Of a stretch of DNA of 64,000 nucleotides, positions 35,845 to 44,684 are shown in pieces (position 1 is the stretch's first letter; every line of letters begins with the position of its first letter). This stretch comes from Luteibacter jiangsuensis (GTDB lineage: Bacteria; Pseudomonadota; Gammaproteobacteria; Xanthomonadales; Rhodanobacteraceae): NCBI RefSeq assembly GCF_011742555.1, contig NZ_JAAQQR010000005.1, forward strand, positions 62,001-126,000, in the 5' to 3' direction. The notes beneath the pieces were generated by a model. That model did not search any database, was not told the origin of the DNA, and saw nothing but the letters and a program-made list of their open reading frames with translations. The position numbers and the translations under genes were made by a program.

Positions 35845-37389
35845 TCACATACGTGGCTCGCCGAACCAGCGCCGCGCCGCCGCCTCGGCGCCCGCAAGCG
35901 GGGTGCCGTGTTCGCCGGCCCACGCCACGATGCCGTCCGGGCGTACCAGAACACCGGCCAGTCCCAGCCCGTCCTTGACGTCACGGGCTGCGTACCGAAT
36001 GCGGCGGCCCCACCGACTGGCCAGTTCCCTCGCCGGCGCGCGCAGGTCGAAGTCCAGCCATAGTCCCTGCCCGCCTTCGAGCAGCGCTCCGGTCGCCGTG
36101 CCGTCGGCGAACACGAAGTCGGGCACGCTGCGTCCCACCAGAGGATGGCTGCCGCCGAGGTCGTAGCGCAGCGACAGCCCCCAGACGCGCTCCGCGACGT
36201 AGGTCGCGCCGTCGCGTGTGCCGATCAGGTCGCGCATGATAGCTTCGAGCGCCCGTGATGCGGGGCTGGGCCGAATCAGGGCGACCTGGGCCCGCGACCA
36301 GTCGAGCACCTTCGCGCCGACGGGGTGCCTTTCGTGTTCGTAGGTGTCGAGCAGCCCCACAGGCGCGGTTCCGCGGAGAGTGGCGGCCAGCTTCCATCCC
36401 AGGTTCATGGCATCGCCGATGCCCAGGTTCAGTCCCTGCCCGCCCAGGGGAGAGTGGATGTGCGCCGCGTCGCCGGCCAGCAACACCCGGCCCGTCCTGT
36501 ACCCGCTTGCCTGGCGGGCGCGATCCGTCCATGTCGTCGCCTGACGCACGGCGGTAACCGCCACGTCGGTTCCCGATACCCGTCGAAGCACCTCCTGCAC
36601 ATGTTCACGCGTCGGCGGCTGTCCACGATGGAAGGCGCCGCCGTCGAAATCCACCATGGCAACGGTGCCCGGCGGCGCGAAGGTATACATGCCCTGCGGC
36701 GTGTAAGTGCGCCCAGGACGCAGCATGCCGGGATCGTCGAGTTCCACGTCGAGGGAATACCCGGTGAACTCGGGCTCCGTACCCACGAAATCGAAACCGG
36801 CAAGCTTGCGAACCGCGCTGCGGCCGCCGTCGCACCCGACCAGACAGCGAGCGGCAATCGCCGCGCCTCCGGCCTGCACGGTCACGCCGTGCTCCGACTG
36901 CACCACACCCGTCACCTGGACACCCCGGCGGATGTCCACGCCCAGCGAAGCAGCCCGCTCCGCGAGCACGGACTCCAGCGATGCGATATCCGCCATCAGG
37001 TGGTAACCCGTGCGACCGGGCAGATGATGTCGCCAGCGCTCCGTGTCCACTTGATCGAGGAAGATGGGAATACCCGCAAAGTGCCCGCCGGAACGGCGTT
37101 CTTCACGCGCCCAGTGCGCGGACGCGCGAGTGGCCCCCGACTGCTCGTTCCCGCGTTGCGCCTGCTCCACGGCATCGAGCATGCCGCGTCGGTAGAACGC
37201 TTCGATGGTGGATATCGAGAGTCCCCGCATGCCGAGCGGCAGCCGCTTCAGTGGCGAGTGCGGGTCGGCGGCCTGCTCGAGAACGGTGATGGACAGACCG
37301 GCGAGGCCCAGTTCACAGGCAAGGAACAGGCCGACGGGACCGGCGCCGGCAACGACGACATCGATGGGATGGGAAGTATGGAAAGGCAT
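35845..37389 (-). CDS. FAD-dependent aromatic hydroxylase / monooxygenase
   Basis: ATG 37389, six bases after GGAG, gives 514 residues of the PheA/TfdB/MhpA-like group A flavoprotein monooxygenases. The dinucleotide motif is GAGPVGL (15-21) and the DG motif is in CDGGRSAVR. The GD motif is in LAGDAAHIHSPLGGQGLN. A C-terminal thioredoxin-like region is present (LVRPDGIVAWAGE). The enzyme would hydroxylate an aromatic substrate using NAD(P)H and O2. It is divergent from a YoaK-like gene with an operator-like dyad between them. Confidence 0.9.
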   Translation of the reverse strand: MPFHTSHPIDVVVAGAGPVGLFLACELGLAGLSITVLEQAADPHSPLKRLPLGMRGLSISTIEAFYRRGMLDAVEQAQRGNEQSGATRASAHWAREERRSGGHFAGIPIFLDQVDTERWRHHLPGRTGYHLMADIASLESVLAERAASLGVDIRRGVQVTGVVQSEHGVTVQAGGAAIAARCLVGCDGGRSAVRKLAGFDFVGTEPEFTGYSLDVELDDPGMLRPGRTYTPQGMYTFAPPGTVAMVDFDGGAFHRGQPPTREHVQEVLRRVSGTDVAVTAVRQATTWTDRARQASGYRTGRVLLAGDAAHIHSPLGGQGLNLGIGDAMNLGWKLAATLRGTAPVGLLDTYEHERHPVGAKVLDWSRAQVALIRPSPASRALEAIMRDLIGTRDGATYVAERVWGLSLRYDLGGSHPLVGRSVPDFVFADGTATGALLEGGQGLWLDFDLRAPARELASRWGRRIRYAARDVKDGLGLAGVLVRPDGIVAWAGEHGTPLAGAEAAARRWFGEPRM

Positions 37390-37533
37390 GCATGGCTCCA
37401 GAGTCGAGATTCGACCGGAGCGTTCCTCGCATGCGAGACCCTCACGGACGAATGAAGGGGCGCCTGGGCGCCCGATATTCGTCGTGGGGGTCTGTGGCAT
37501 GGGGCCAAAGACCAGAGCTTTCGTCACCGAAAG

Positions 37534-37557
37534 GACTTGGGCTTACCAAACCAAGTC
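37534..37557. promoter_or_regulatory. Operator-like inverted repeat upstream of the hydroxylase gene
   Basis: GACTTGG (37534-37540) and CCAAGTC (37551-37557) form a perfect 7-base inverted repeat with a 10-base spacer that itself contains TTACCAAA. This 24-base dyad fits a dimeric repressor of the HxlR, MarR or TetR type. It lies in the 257-base divergent promoter. Confidence 0.5.
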
Positions 37558-37646
37558 TGCCTTTTCCGACGCGCGCAGATTAGCATGAGTCTTCCGCGCA
37601 CGGCAGGCCCTCGCGCGGAAAGCGCGCCGGGAATTATGCTACGGCA

Positions 37647-38330
37647 ATGATTCCCTTCTTCCCGCGTTGGATCTGGTCGTGGGCCGTCTTCCTGCCCCTG
37701 GTCGCCGGCAGCGTCAATGCCGCTGCGTTGCTGTCGTTGCATCACGGAGGAGTTACCCACCTCACCGGCATCTCCACCGAGGGAGCGATAGGCCTGGGTT
37801 CCGGGGATGTGGCGCTCCTGGTCCATGCCATCGGGGTCATCGCGCTGTTCACCGTCAGCTGCGCATTCAGCGCGTGGCTCGCGCGCGGCCCGCGCTGGAT
37901 TCCCTCCCTATCCGCAGGTGCGCTTCTGCTCGCCGTGGCCGCGCTCCTGGTCGTGGCCAGTTCGGTACTGGCCAGCACGCCATGGCTTGGCGTGATGATC
38001 TGCGCCGCCGCCATGGGCCTGCAAAACGGCACGACGTCCCTGGTGACGGGTGCGGTGCTGCGCACCTCGCACCTCACGGGCATGTTCACCGATCTCGGCA
38101 TTGCCCTCGGGCAGCGCGTGTGGCGCGGTCCGGTGGACCGCCGGCGCGTTGCCGTGTGTTTCACCGTCGTGGCGAGTTTCGTTTGCGGCGCCACGGGTGG
38201 AACGCTGCTCTACTTGCGCTGGCACGCCTTCGCGCTGATCGCCAGCGCGGTGGTGTCGGCCGGTGTGGGCATCCTCACGCTCGCGCTGGCGCGGCGGCAT
38301 GCCACGCCTGTCGCACAGGGCGGTGCGTGA
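37647..38330 (+). CDS. YoaK-type membrane protein (DUF1275)
   Basis: The 227-residue inner membrane protein has six predicted spans and the family pattern NAAALLSLHHGGVTHLTGIS and MGLQNGTTSLVTGAVLRTSH. The histidine-glycine rich HLTG segments are shared by DUF1275 proteins, whose role is not established. It is divergent from the FAD monooxygenase gene and begins 11 codons inside no other frame; ATG 37647 is the only good start. Confidence 0.88.
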   Translation: MIPFFPRWIWSWAVFLPLVAGSVNAAALLSLHHGGVTHLTGISTEGAIGLGSGDVALLVHAIGVIALFTVSCAFSAWLARGPRWIPSLSAGALLLAVAALLVVASSVLASTPWLGVMICAAAMGLQNGTTSLVTGAVLRTSHLTGMFTDLGIALGQRVWRGPVDRRRVAVCFTVVASFVCGATGGTLLYLRWHAFALIASAVVSAGVGILTLALARRHATPVAQGGA

Positions 38331-38379
38331 CGCGCGGTGGTATGGTCGGTGCCCGCCATCACCACGAGAACCGCACCCC

Positions 38380-38946
38380 ATGCCGAATCCATCCGCGTCG
38401 CTTCCGTTGCCCGAAACGCCCGAGCGCGTCCTTCGCTTCTGGCGGGACGCCGGCTACGACCGTTGGTTCGGCCATGACCCCGCTTTCGACGCCGTGTTCC
38501 GCGAGCATTTTCTCGCCGCGCACATGGCCGCGGCGCGCGGCGAACTGGATGCATGGCTCGACAGCGCGGACGGCTGCCTCGCGCTGCTGATCCTGCTCGA
38601 CCAGTTTCCCCGCAACGCCTTTCGCGGCACGGCGCACATGTATGCCACCGATCCGCTCGCTCGATCCGTGGCGCGGCACATGCGCGAACGCGGCTTCGAC
38701 ACGAGCTTCGATACCAACATGCGCGCCTTCTGCTACATGCCCTTCGAGCACTCCGAAGACCCAGCCGATCAGGATCTCTCGGTCGAGCTCTTCGCAGCCT
38801 TGGGTGGCCCGTTCCCCGCGTATGCCGAAACCCACCGCGACATCATCCGTCGCTTCGGACGTTTCCCGCACCGGCATCGCCAGCTTGGCCGCGACATCAC
38901 CGCGGAGGAACAACGCTACCTCGACGAGGGCGGCTTCGCCGGATGA
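38380..38946 (+). CDS. DUF924 family protein
   Basis: The 188-residue cytosolic protein contains VLRFWRDAGYDRWFGHDPAF, LDQFPRNAFRGTAHMYATDP, CYMPFEHSED and a C-terminal RFGRFPHRHRQLGR, all hallmarks of DUF924. The fold is TPR-like and the function is unknown. Start is ATG 38380. It is 49 bases downstream of the YoaK-like gene and may share its transcript. Confidence 0.9.
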   Translation: MPNPSASLPLPETPERVLRFWRDAGYDRWFGHDPAFDAVFREHFLAAHMAAARGELDAWLDSADGCLALLILLDQFPRNAFRGTAHMYATDPLARSVARHMRERGFDTSFDTNMRAFCYMPFEHSEDPADQDLSVELFAALGGPFPAYAETHRDIIRRFGRFPHRHRQLGRDITAEEQRYLDEGGFAG

Positions 38947-39044
38947 CGCGCGCGCACGCATGAAATTGCGAGGCCGGCACGTTCACGCGTGCACCATGCG
39001 CGATTGATCATCATCGGCGGTCCGACACCTCGACGGAGTCCGCG

Positions 39045-40823
39045 ATGAGCAAGACAGTGGGAGATTTCCTCCTCGAACGCCTGAGCGAATGGCATGTCAG
39101 GCGTATCTACGGTTATCCCGGTGACGGCATCAACGGCATCATGGGTGCGATGGGCCGTGCGGCTGACCGCTTCGATTACATCCGCGTGCGCCATGAGGAA
39201 ATGGCCGCCTTCATGGCCGGCGGGCACGCGAAGTTCACCGGCGAAGTCGGCGTCTGTCTGGCAACGTCGGGTCCCGGCGCCATCCACCTGCTCAACGGCC
39301 TCTACGACGCGCGGATGGACCACGTGCCCGTGGTCGCCATCGTCGGTCAGCAGGCGCGCTCCGCCCTGGGCAGCGATTACCAGCAGGAAGTGGACCTGCA
39401 TGTCCTCTTCAAGGACGTATGCAGCTACGTCGAGACGGTGGTCAGCCCGGCCCAGTTGCGGCATGTGGTGGATCGCGCGTTCCGCATCGCCAAGGCCGAG
39501 CGCGCCGTCACCTGCATCATCGTGCCGAACGACCTGCAGGAAATGCCCGCCGTGCCCAGTCCGCCGCGCGCGCATGGCAATGTCTATTCGGGGGTGGGTG
39601 ACGCATCCCCGCATCCATTCCCGTCGGACGACGAACTGCAGCGCGCCGCCGATGTGCTCAACGCCGGTTCGCGCCCGGCCATCCTTATCGGCGCGGGCGC
39701 CCTGGGTGCCGGCAAGGAAGTGATCGCCGTCGCCGAGAAGCTGCAGGCGGGCGTGGCGAAGGCGCTTCTAGGCAAGGCGGCTCTCGCCGACGATCTGCCC
39801 TTCGTCACCGGCTCGATCGGTCTGCTCGGCACGAAGCCGAGCTGGGAGATGATGGACCATTGCGACACGCTCCTGATGATCGGCACGACGTTCCCCTATT
39901 CGGAATTCCTGCCGGAGGACGGCAAGGCGCGCGCAGTGCAGATCGACATCTCGCCGCGCAACGTGTCGATGCGCTATCCGACGGAGGTGAACCTGATCGG
40001 CGACAGTGCCGCGGTATTGCGCAAGCTGCTGCCACTGCTGAAGCAACGGACCGACACGGAATGGCGCGAGCGCATCGAAGTGAACGTCCGCAAATGGTGG
40101 CGGGCCCTCGAACTCAAGGCCATGCAGCCTGCCTCTCCCATCAATCCGCAGCGCGTCTTCTGGGAATTGTCGTCCGCCCTGCCTGACCGAACGATCGTCA
40201 CCGGCGACAGCGGATCGCACACCAACTGGTTCGCGCGCGACATGAAGTTGCGCGAAGGCATGATGGCCTCCGTGTCGGGCAAGCTCGCGACGATGGGCAG
40301 CGGCGTGCCGTATGCCATCGCCGCCAAGATGGCCCACCCGGACCGCCATGTGCTCGCGGTGGTTGGCGACGGCGCCATGCAGATGAACGGGAACGCCGAG
40401 CTGGTCACCGTCAAGCAGTACTGGAAGCGCTGGTCCAACCCCAACTTCGTCGTCATGGTGCTGGTGAACAACGACCTGAACCAGGTGACGTGGGAGCAGC
40501 GTGCCTTGGCCGGCGATCCTAAATTCGCCGCGGCGCAGGACGTGGAACCCTTCCCCTACGCACGCTACGGCGAGATGCTGGGCTTCAAGGGCATTCGCGT
40601 GGAACGCCCCGAGGACATCCTGGATGCCTGGCGGGAGGCGTTCAATGCTCCCTGCCCGGTCGTCATCGAGTTCGTGACCGACCCGGATGTGCCGCCCCTG
40701 CCGCCGCACATCACGTTCGCCCAGGCGAAGGCGTTCATGTCGGCATTGGCCAAACGCGATCCCGATGCGCCCGGAATGATCCGTCAGGCACTGAGGGAGA
40801 TATGGGCAGGGCTCGGCGCCTGA
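39045..40823 (+). CDS. Thiamine pyrophosphate-dependent enzyme, pyruvate oxidase (PoxB)-like
   Basis: The 592-residue protein has the three-domain build of the acetolactate synthase / PoxB family. E51 in VRHEEMAAFMAGG is the residue that activates the thiazolium ring. The diphosphate site runs from GDGAMQMNG to NNDLNQVTWEQR (about 428-460). The middle domain (about 190-330) would bind FAD in PoxB. I favour a pyruvate:quinone oxidoreductase-like role, but the C-terminus (MIRQALREIWAGLGA) is only a short amphipathic helix and substrate assignment is uncertain. It is monocistronic. Confidence 0.82.
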   Translation: MSKTVGDFLLERLSEWHVRRIYGYPGDGINGIMGAMGRAADRFDYIRVRHEEMAAFMAGGHAKFTGEVGVCLATSGPGAIHLLNGLYDARMDHVPVVAIVGQQARSALGSDYQQEVDLHVLFKDVCSYVETVVSPAQLRHVVDRAFRIAKAERAVTCIIVPNDLQEMPAVPSPPRAHGNVYSGVGDASPHPFPSDDELQRAADVLNAGSRPAILIGAGALGAGKEVIAVAEKLQAGVAKALLGKAALADDLPFVTGSIGLLGTKPSWEMMDHCDTLLMIGTTFPYSEFLPEDGKARAVQIDISPRNVSMRYPTEVNLIGDSAAVLRKLLPLLKQRTDTEWRERIEVNVRKWWRALELKAMQPASPINPQRVFWELSSALPDRTIVTGDSGSHTNWFARDMKLREGMMASVSGKLATMGSGVPYAIAAKMAHPDRHVLAVVGDGAMQMNGNAELVTVKQYWKRWSNPNFVVMVLVNNDLNQVTWEQRALAGDPKFAAAQDVEPFPYARYGEMLGFKGIRVERPEDILDAWREAFNAPCPVVIEFVTDPDVPPLPPHITFAQAKAFMSALAKRDPDAPGMIRQALREIWAGLGA

Positions 40824-40870
40824 GCGGGTACTCGTATTTCCCCTAGGCAGCGGGGCGGGTGATGCCTCAT

Positions 40871-40889
40871 AATGCGACCGGTTCGCATT
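40871..40889. promoter_or_regulatory. Fur-type box upstream of the TonB receptor gene
   Basis: AATGCGA-CCGGT-TCGCATT is a perfect 7-5-7 inverted repeat of 19 bases, the length of a Fur box, and its arms match the AATGCGA...TCGCATT form common in proteobacterial iron genes. It overlaps a -10-like CATAAT (40868-40873). Three GCATT repeats follow (to 40902), which may extend the site. Confidence 0.65.
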
Positions 40890-40925
40890 TGCATTCGCAT
40901 TCGGGCATCGCCCACTGGACTCCTG

Positions 40926-43151
40926 ATGGCCCCCAAGCCGCCCCGCACCGCTTTCCTATCCCATGCCATTCGCGCCGCGCTCGCCGGCGGCCTGATCCTT
41001 GCCGGCGCCGCCCATGCCGGCGACGACGCCTCGGCACCTGACCCCCAGCAGTCGAAGGGGCGCGACAACACCACGACCCTGTCGGGCGTGCAGGTGGAAG
41101 CCAACGTCGCGCCGCCTACCGCCGAATTCGCGGGCGGCCAGGTGGCTCGCGGCGGTCGCTTCGGCGTGCTGGGCAACCAGGATGCGATGAACGTTCCGTT
41201 CGCCATCACCAGCTATACCGACACCCTGATCCGCAACCAGCAGGCCCGCACGCTCGGCGACGTCGTCTCCAACGATCCCGCGGTGCGCACCGGCTTCGGA
41301 TTCGGCAACTTCTCGCAGACCTTCACCATCCGCGGCTTCCAGGTGTACAGCGACGACATCGCGTTCGACGGCCTGTACGGGCTCCTGCCCCGCCAGCTCC
41401 TGGCGCCGGAGTTGATCAGCCGCGTGGAAGTCTTCAAGGGTGCCAGCGCGTTCCTCAACGGGATCAGTCCCGGCGGCTCGGGCGTCGGCGGCAACATCAA
41501 TATCGCGCCCAAGCGCGCCGAAAGCACGCCCATCACCCGGGTCGGGCTCGATTGGGGCGGCGACAGCCAAGTGGGTGGCAGCGTCGACATCGGCCGCCGC
41601 TTCGGCGCGAACGATGCCTTCGGCATCCGCGTGAACGCCGTGCACCGCGACGGCAACACCGCCATCGACGGCGAGCAGCGTCGTGTCACCGCGGCTTCGG
41701 TGGCGTTCGATTACCGGGGCGACAGGCTTCGCGTCACCACGGACGTGGGGTACCAGAAGCAGGTGATCACCGGCGGCCGCGCGGTGGTGTACACCACGGG
41801 CATCACCTCCGTGCCGCGGGCCCCTTCGGCAAAAACGAACTACGCCCAGCCATGGTCCAACTCCTCGCTGGAAGACACGTTCGGCGTGGTCCGTGCGGAA
41901 TACGACATCGCCCCCTGGCTCACCGGCTATGTCGCCGCGGGCGCCCATCACGGCAACGAATTCGGCGACTACGTCAGCCCTTCCCTGCTTGATCGCGCCG
42001 GCAATGCCACGGAAACGCGGTTCACGGTGCCGTACATCGCGGACACGGCCACGGGGGAAGCGGGCTTCAACGCGTTCTTCGACACCGGTGCGGTAAGCCA
42101 TCGCCTCAACGTCGGCTTCTCCGCCCTCACCTTCCGCAAGAAGGCGGCCTACGCGGGCTCGCTGGACCCCATCCACACCAATCTGTACGCGCCGTCGTAC
42201 GTGCCCGTTCCGGACTTCGCCTATAACGTGGGCCCTATCTCCGATCCCGGCGTGACCGGCCGCAACCAGCTGCGCAGCGTCGCGGTGTCCGACACGCTCG
42301 GCCTGCTGGACGGTGCCCTGGAGGTAACCCTGGGCGCACGCCGGCAGAAGCTGCACACCGTGGGGTACAACTACGCAATAGATGGCGTCGACGGCGCGAA
42401 GAACTCCGAATACGAGCGCTACGCCACCAGCCCGGTCGTCGGCGTGAATTACCGCTTTGCCGATCAGTGGTCGGTCTACGCCAACCATATCGAAGCACTG
42501 ACGCAGGGCGATCAGGCGCCGGCCACGTTCAACAACATTCCGGTGACCAACGCCGGACAGGTGTTCGCGCCCTACAAGTCCAAGCAGAACGAGATCGGCG
42601 TGAAGTGGGACGCCGGCACGGTGGGCAGCGCGCTTGCGCTGTACCAGATCAAGCAGCCCAGCGCCTATGTCGATTCATCGAACACCTATGTGGTTGACGG
42701 CGAGCAGCGCAATCGCGGTATCGAATGGAGCTTCTTCGGCCAGCCCGTGCAGGGGCTGCGTATCCTGGGCGGCGCGAACTACATCCGCCCGGAGCTGGTG
42801 AAGACGCAGGGTGGCGGCAACGACGGGAACGACGCCATCGGCGTGCCGCGATTCCAGGCGAACGCCGGCGTCGAATGGGACATCCCCCATTCGCCCGATA
42901 TCACCCTCAGTGCCCGCGCGGTGCGCACCGGCCACCAGTACCTCGACGCCGCGAACGACCTGAAAGTGCCCGCGTGGACCACCTACGACATCGGCGCGCG
43001 CACCACCGCCCAACTCGAAGGCGTGCCCGTCACGTTCCGCCTCACGGTGCAGAACGTGGCGAACAAGGGCTACTGGGCTTCGGCCAACGGCGGGTACCTC
43101 ACGCAAGGCACGCCCCGCACGTTCTACGTGTCGGCAACGTTCGATCTCTGA
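40926..43151 (+). CDS. TonB-dependent siderophore receptor
   Basis: The 741-residue outer membrane receptor starts at ATG 40926. A start at 40872 is open too but would begin inside the Fur-type box. A signal peptide (about 1-31, ending GAAHA) is followed by a TonB-box-like TTLSGVQVEA and the plug domain (DVVSNDPAVRTGFGFGNFSQ, TIRGFQ, GISPGGSGVGGNINIAPKRA). A 22-strand barrel ends with the aromatic-type C-terminus FYVSATFDL. By family it imports a ferric siderophore; the ligand is unknown. No FecI/FecR pair is adjacent, in line with direct Fur control. Confidence 0.93.
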   Translation: MAPKPPRTAFLSHAIRAALAGGLILAGAAHAGDDASAPDPQQSKGRDNTTTLSGVQVEANVAPPTAEFAGGQVARGGRFGVLGNQDAMNVPFAITSYTDTLIRNQQARTLGDVVSNDPAVRTGFGFGNFSQTFTIRGFQVYSDDIAFDGLYGLLPRQLLAPELISRVEVFKGASAFLNGISPGGSGVGGNINIAPKRAESTPITRVGLDWGGDSQVGGSVDIGRRFGANDAFGIRVNAVHRDGNTAIDGEQRRVTAASVAFDYRGDRLRVTTDVGYQKQVITGGRAVVYTTGITSVPRAPSAKTNYAQPWSNSSLEDTFGVVRAEYDIAPWLTGYVAAGAHHGNEFGDYVSPSLLDRAGNATETRFTVPYIADTATGEAGFNAFFDTGAVSHRLNVGFSALTFRKKAAYAGSLDPIHTNLYAPSYVPVPDFAYNVGPISDPGVTGRNQLRSVAVSDTLGLLDGALEVTLGARRQKLHTVGYNYAIDGVDGAKNSEYERYATSPVVGVNYRFADQWSVYANHIEALTQGDQAPATFNNIPVTNAGQVFAPYKSKQNEIGVKWDAGTVGSALALYQIKQPSAYVDSSNTYVVDGEQRNRGIEWSFFGQPVQGLRILGGANYIRPELVKTQGGGNDGNDAIGVPRFQANAGVEWDIPHSPDITLSARAVRTGHQYLDAANDLKVPAWTTYDIGARTTAQLEGVPVTFRLTVQNVANKGYWASANGGYLTQGTPRTFYVSATFDL

Positions 43152-43185
43152 CGCCGGGGTCGCACGAGGCGGTCGGCTGCGCACG

Positions 43186-44673
43186 TCAGTGCGGGTCGCC
43201 GCCGCCGATGGCCTTGCACACGGCGACGTAGCGCATGGCGAGTTGCGCGTCGCTATCGGCCTTGTCACCGCGGGCCCCCAGCAGGCTGCGCTGCGCATCG
43301 AGCGCCTCGATGTAGTTCGATTCGCCGTGTCTGTAGCGCGCATCGGCGAGCGTATCGGCGTCTGCGGCCAGGCGTTCGCGCTCGGCGAGGCGTTCGTTAC
43401 GCTGCCGCTCCGCGGCATAGGCGTTCAGGGCACTGTCGATGTCGGTCCAGGCGCGTAGCACGGTCTGCTGGAACGCGACGGCCGCCTCCTGCTGTTCCAG
43501 TTTGCGCAGGCTCAGCACGCTTCGCCGGCGGCCCATGTCGAACACCGGAAGGTCGAGTCGCGGCCCGATCGACCACTGGCGGCTTCCCCAGTCGCCGAAG
43601 TCGCCGGTATGCAGGGACTGGAAGGCGAAGCCGGCGCCGAGCGTGATACGGGGGTAGAAGTCCGCGACGGCGACGCCGACGTTCGCCGTGGCGGCGTGGA
43701 GGCGGGCTTCGGCCTGCCGGATGTCGGGCCGCCTGCGGGCCACCTCGGAAGGAAGGCCGAGGGCGAGGTCGGGAAGCGCCCGCGACGTTTCGCCGTTTTC
43801 CGGGGCGGCAAGCATCGCCTGCAGGCTGCCTGGTGGCTGCCCCAGCAGCAGCGACAGCGCGTCCAATGTATCCGCCTCGCGCTCAAGCAACGGAGGCAAC
43901 CGCGCCTGGAGGTCGGCGAGCAGCGCCCGCTGACGCGTCGTATCGAGATCGCTGGACATGCCACCGTCCGTCCTCGCCTTCATGAGGTCGAAGCGTTCGG
44001 TGGCGGCGCCGATGTCCTGCCGTGCCAGCGCGATCCGCCGTTGCAGGCCCCGCCATTCGACATAGCGCGCCGCGACCTCGGCCGCCACGTCGAGGCGTAC
44101 CCCGTCGAAGAGCGCGCCGGCCTCGTCGACGCCGGCATCCGCCGCTTCGACCGAGCGGCGCACCCTTCCCCAGAAGTCGGGTTCCCAGGAGGCATCGAAG
44201 CCCGCTTCATAGATGTCGAACGGCTGGCTGAGGAGTTCGACCAGCGACTTGCGGCGGTCCGCCGGAGCGAGCACGTTGATCGTGCGGCTCGTCGCGCCGT
44301 TCTCGCTGGGGCGCTGCCGCTGCCCGCTGGCGGTCAGATCGACACGCGGACCCCACGATGCGGACGCCGCGCGCCGGCGCTCCCGGCTCTGGGCGAAGCG
44401 GAGCGCCGCGGTCCTGAGGTCCGGGCTCGCCGATGCGGCACGTGCTTCCAGTTCGTCCAGCGTGGGATCGCCGAGCGACTTCCACCATTCGTTCGAGGGT
44501 TTTGCCTCGCCGGCGGAAGGCAGGGGCTCGTGCAGCGACGCATCGCCCGCCCGTGCGGCCGTCCAGTTCGCGGGGGCGTCGGTACGCGGCGCCTTGAAGT
44601 CCGGGCCGACCACGCACCCGGCGAGCGCGACGGCGGCCAGGACGGAAAGCGAGATGACGACGAGGGTTCGCAT
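43186..44673 (-). CDS. Outer membrane efflux lipoprotein, NodT family
   Basis: The 495-residue protein from ATG 44673 begins with a lipoprotein signal peptide and lipobox LAGC (Cys20). Two OEP repeats follow with the TolC-like helices, including LPSEVARRRPDIRQAEARL, ATANVGVAVADFYPRITLGA and RYRHGESNYIEALDAQRSLL. It would form the outer membrane channel of a tripartite pump. It is the last gene of the five-gene export operon, 11 bases after the second permease. Confidence 0.93.
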   Translation of the reverse strand: MRTLVVISLSVLAAVALAGCVVGPDFKAPRTDAPANWTAARAGDASLHEPLPSAGEAKPSNEWWKSLGDPTLDELEARAASASPDLRTAALRFAQSRERRRAASASWGPRVDLTASGQRQRPSENGATSRTINVLAPADRRKSLVELLSQPFDIYEAGFDASWEPDFWGRVRRSVEAADAGVDEAGALFDGVRLDVAAEVAARYVEWRGLQRRIALARQDIGAATERFDLMKARTDGGMSSDLDTTRQRALLADLQARLPPLLEREADTLDALSLLLGQPPGSLQAMLAAPENGETSRALPDLALGLPSEVARRRPDIRQAEARLHAATANVGVAVADFYPRITLGAGFAFQSLHTGDFGDWGSRQWSIGPRLDLPVFDMGRRRSVLSLRKLEQQEAAVAFQQTVLRAWTDIDSALNAYAAERQRNERLAERERLAADADTLADARYRHGESNYIEALDAQRSLLGARGDKADSDAQLAMRYVAVCKAIGGGDPH

Positions 44674-44684
44674 GGCGCACCGGT

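Noticed and set aside
39004-39017. TTGAT-CATC-ATCGG as a third FNR-type site before the PoxB-like gene
   Set aside because: Only eight of ten arm bases fit and symmetry is lost in the right arm; too weak to call.
40872-40925. Upstream start for the TonB receptor at 40872
   Set aside because: This start lies within the Fur-type box and next to the -10-like element, so it is probably not in the mRNA.
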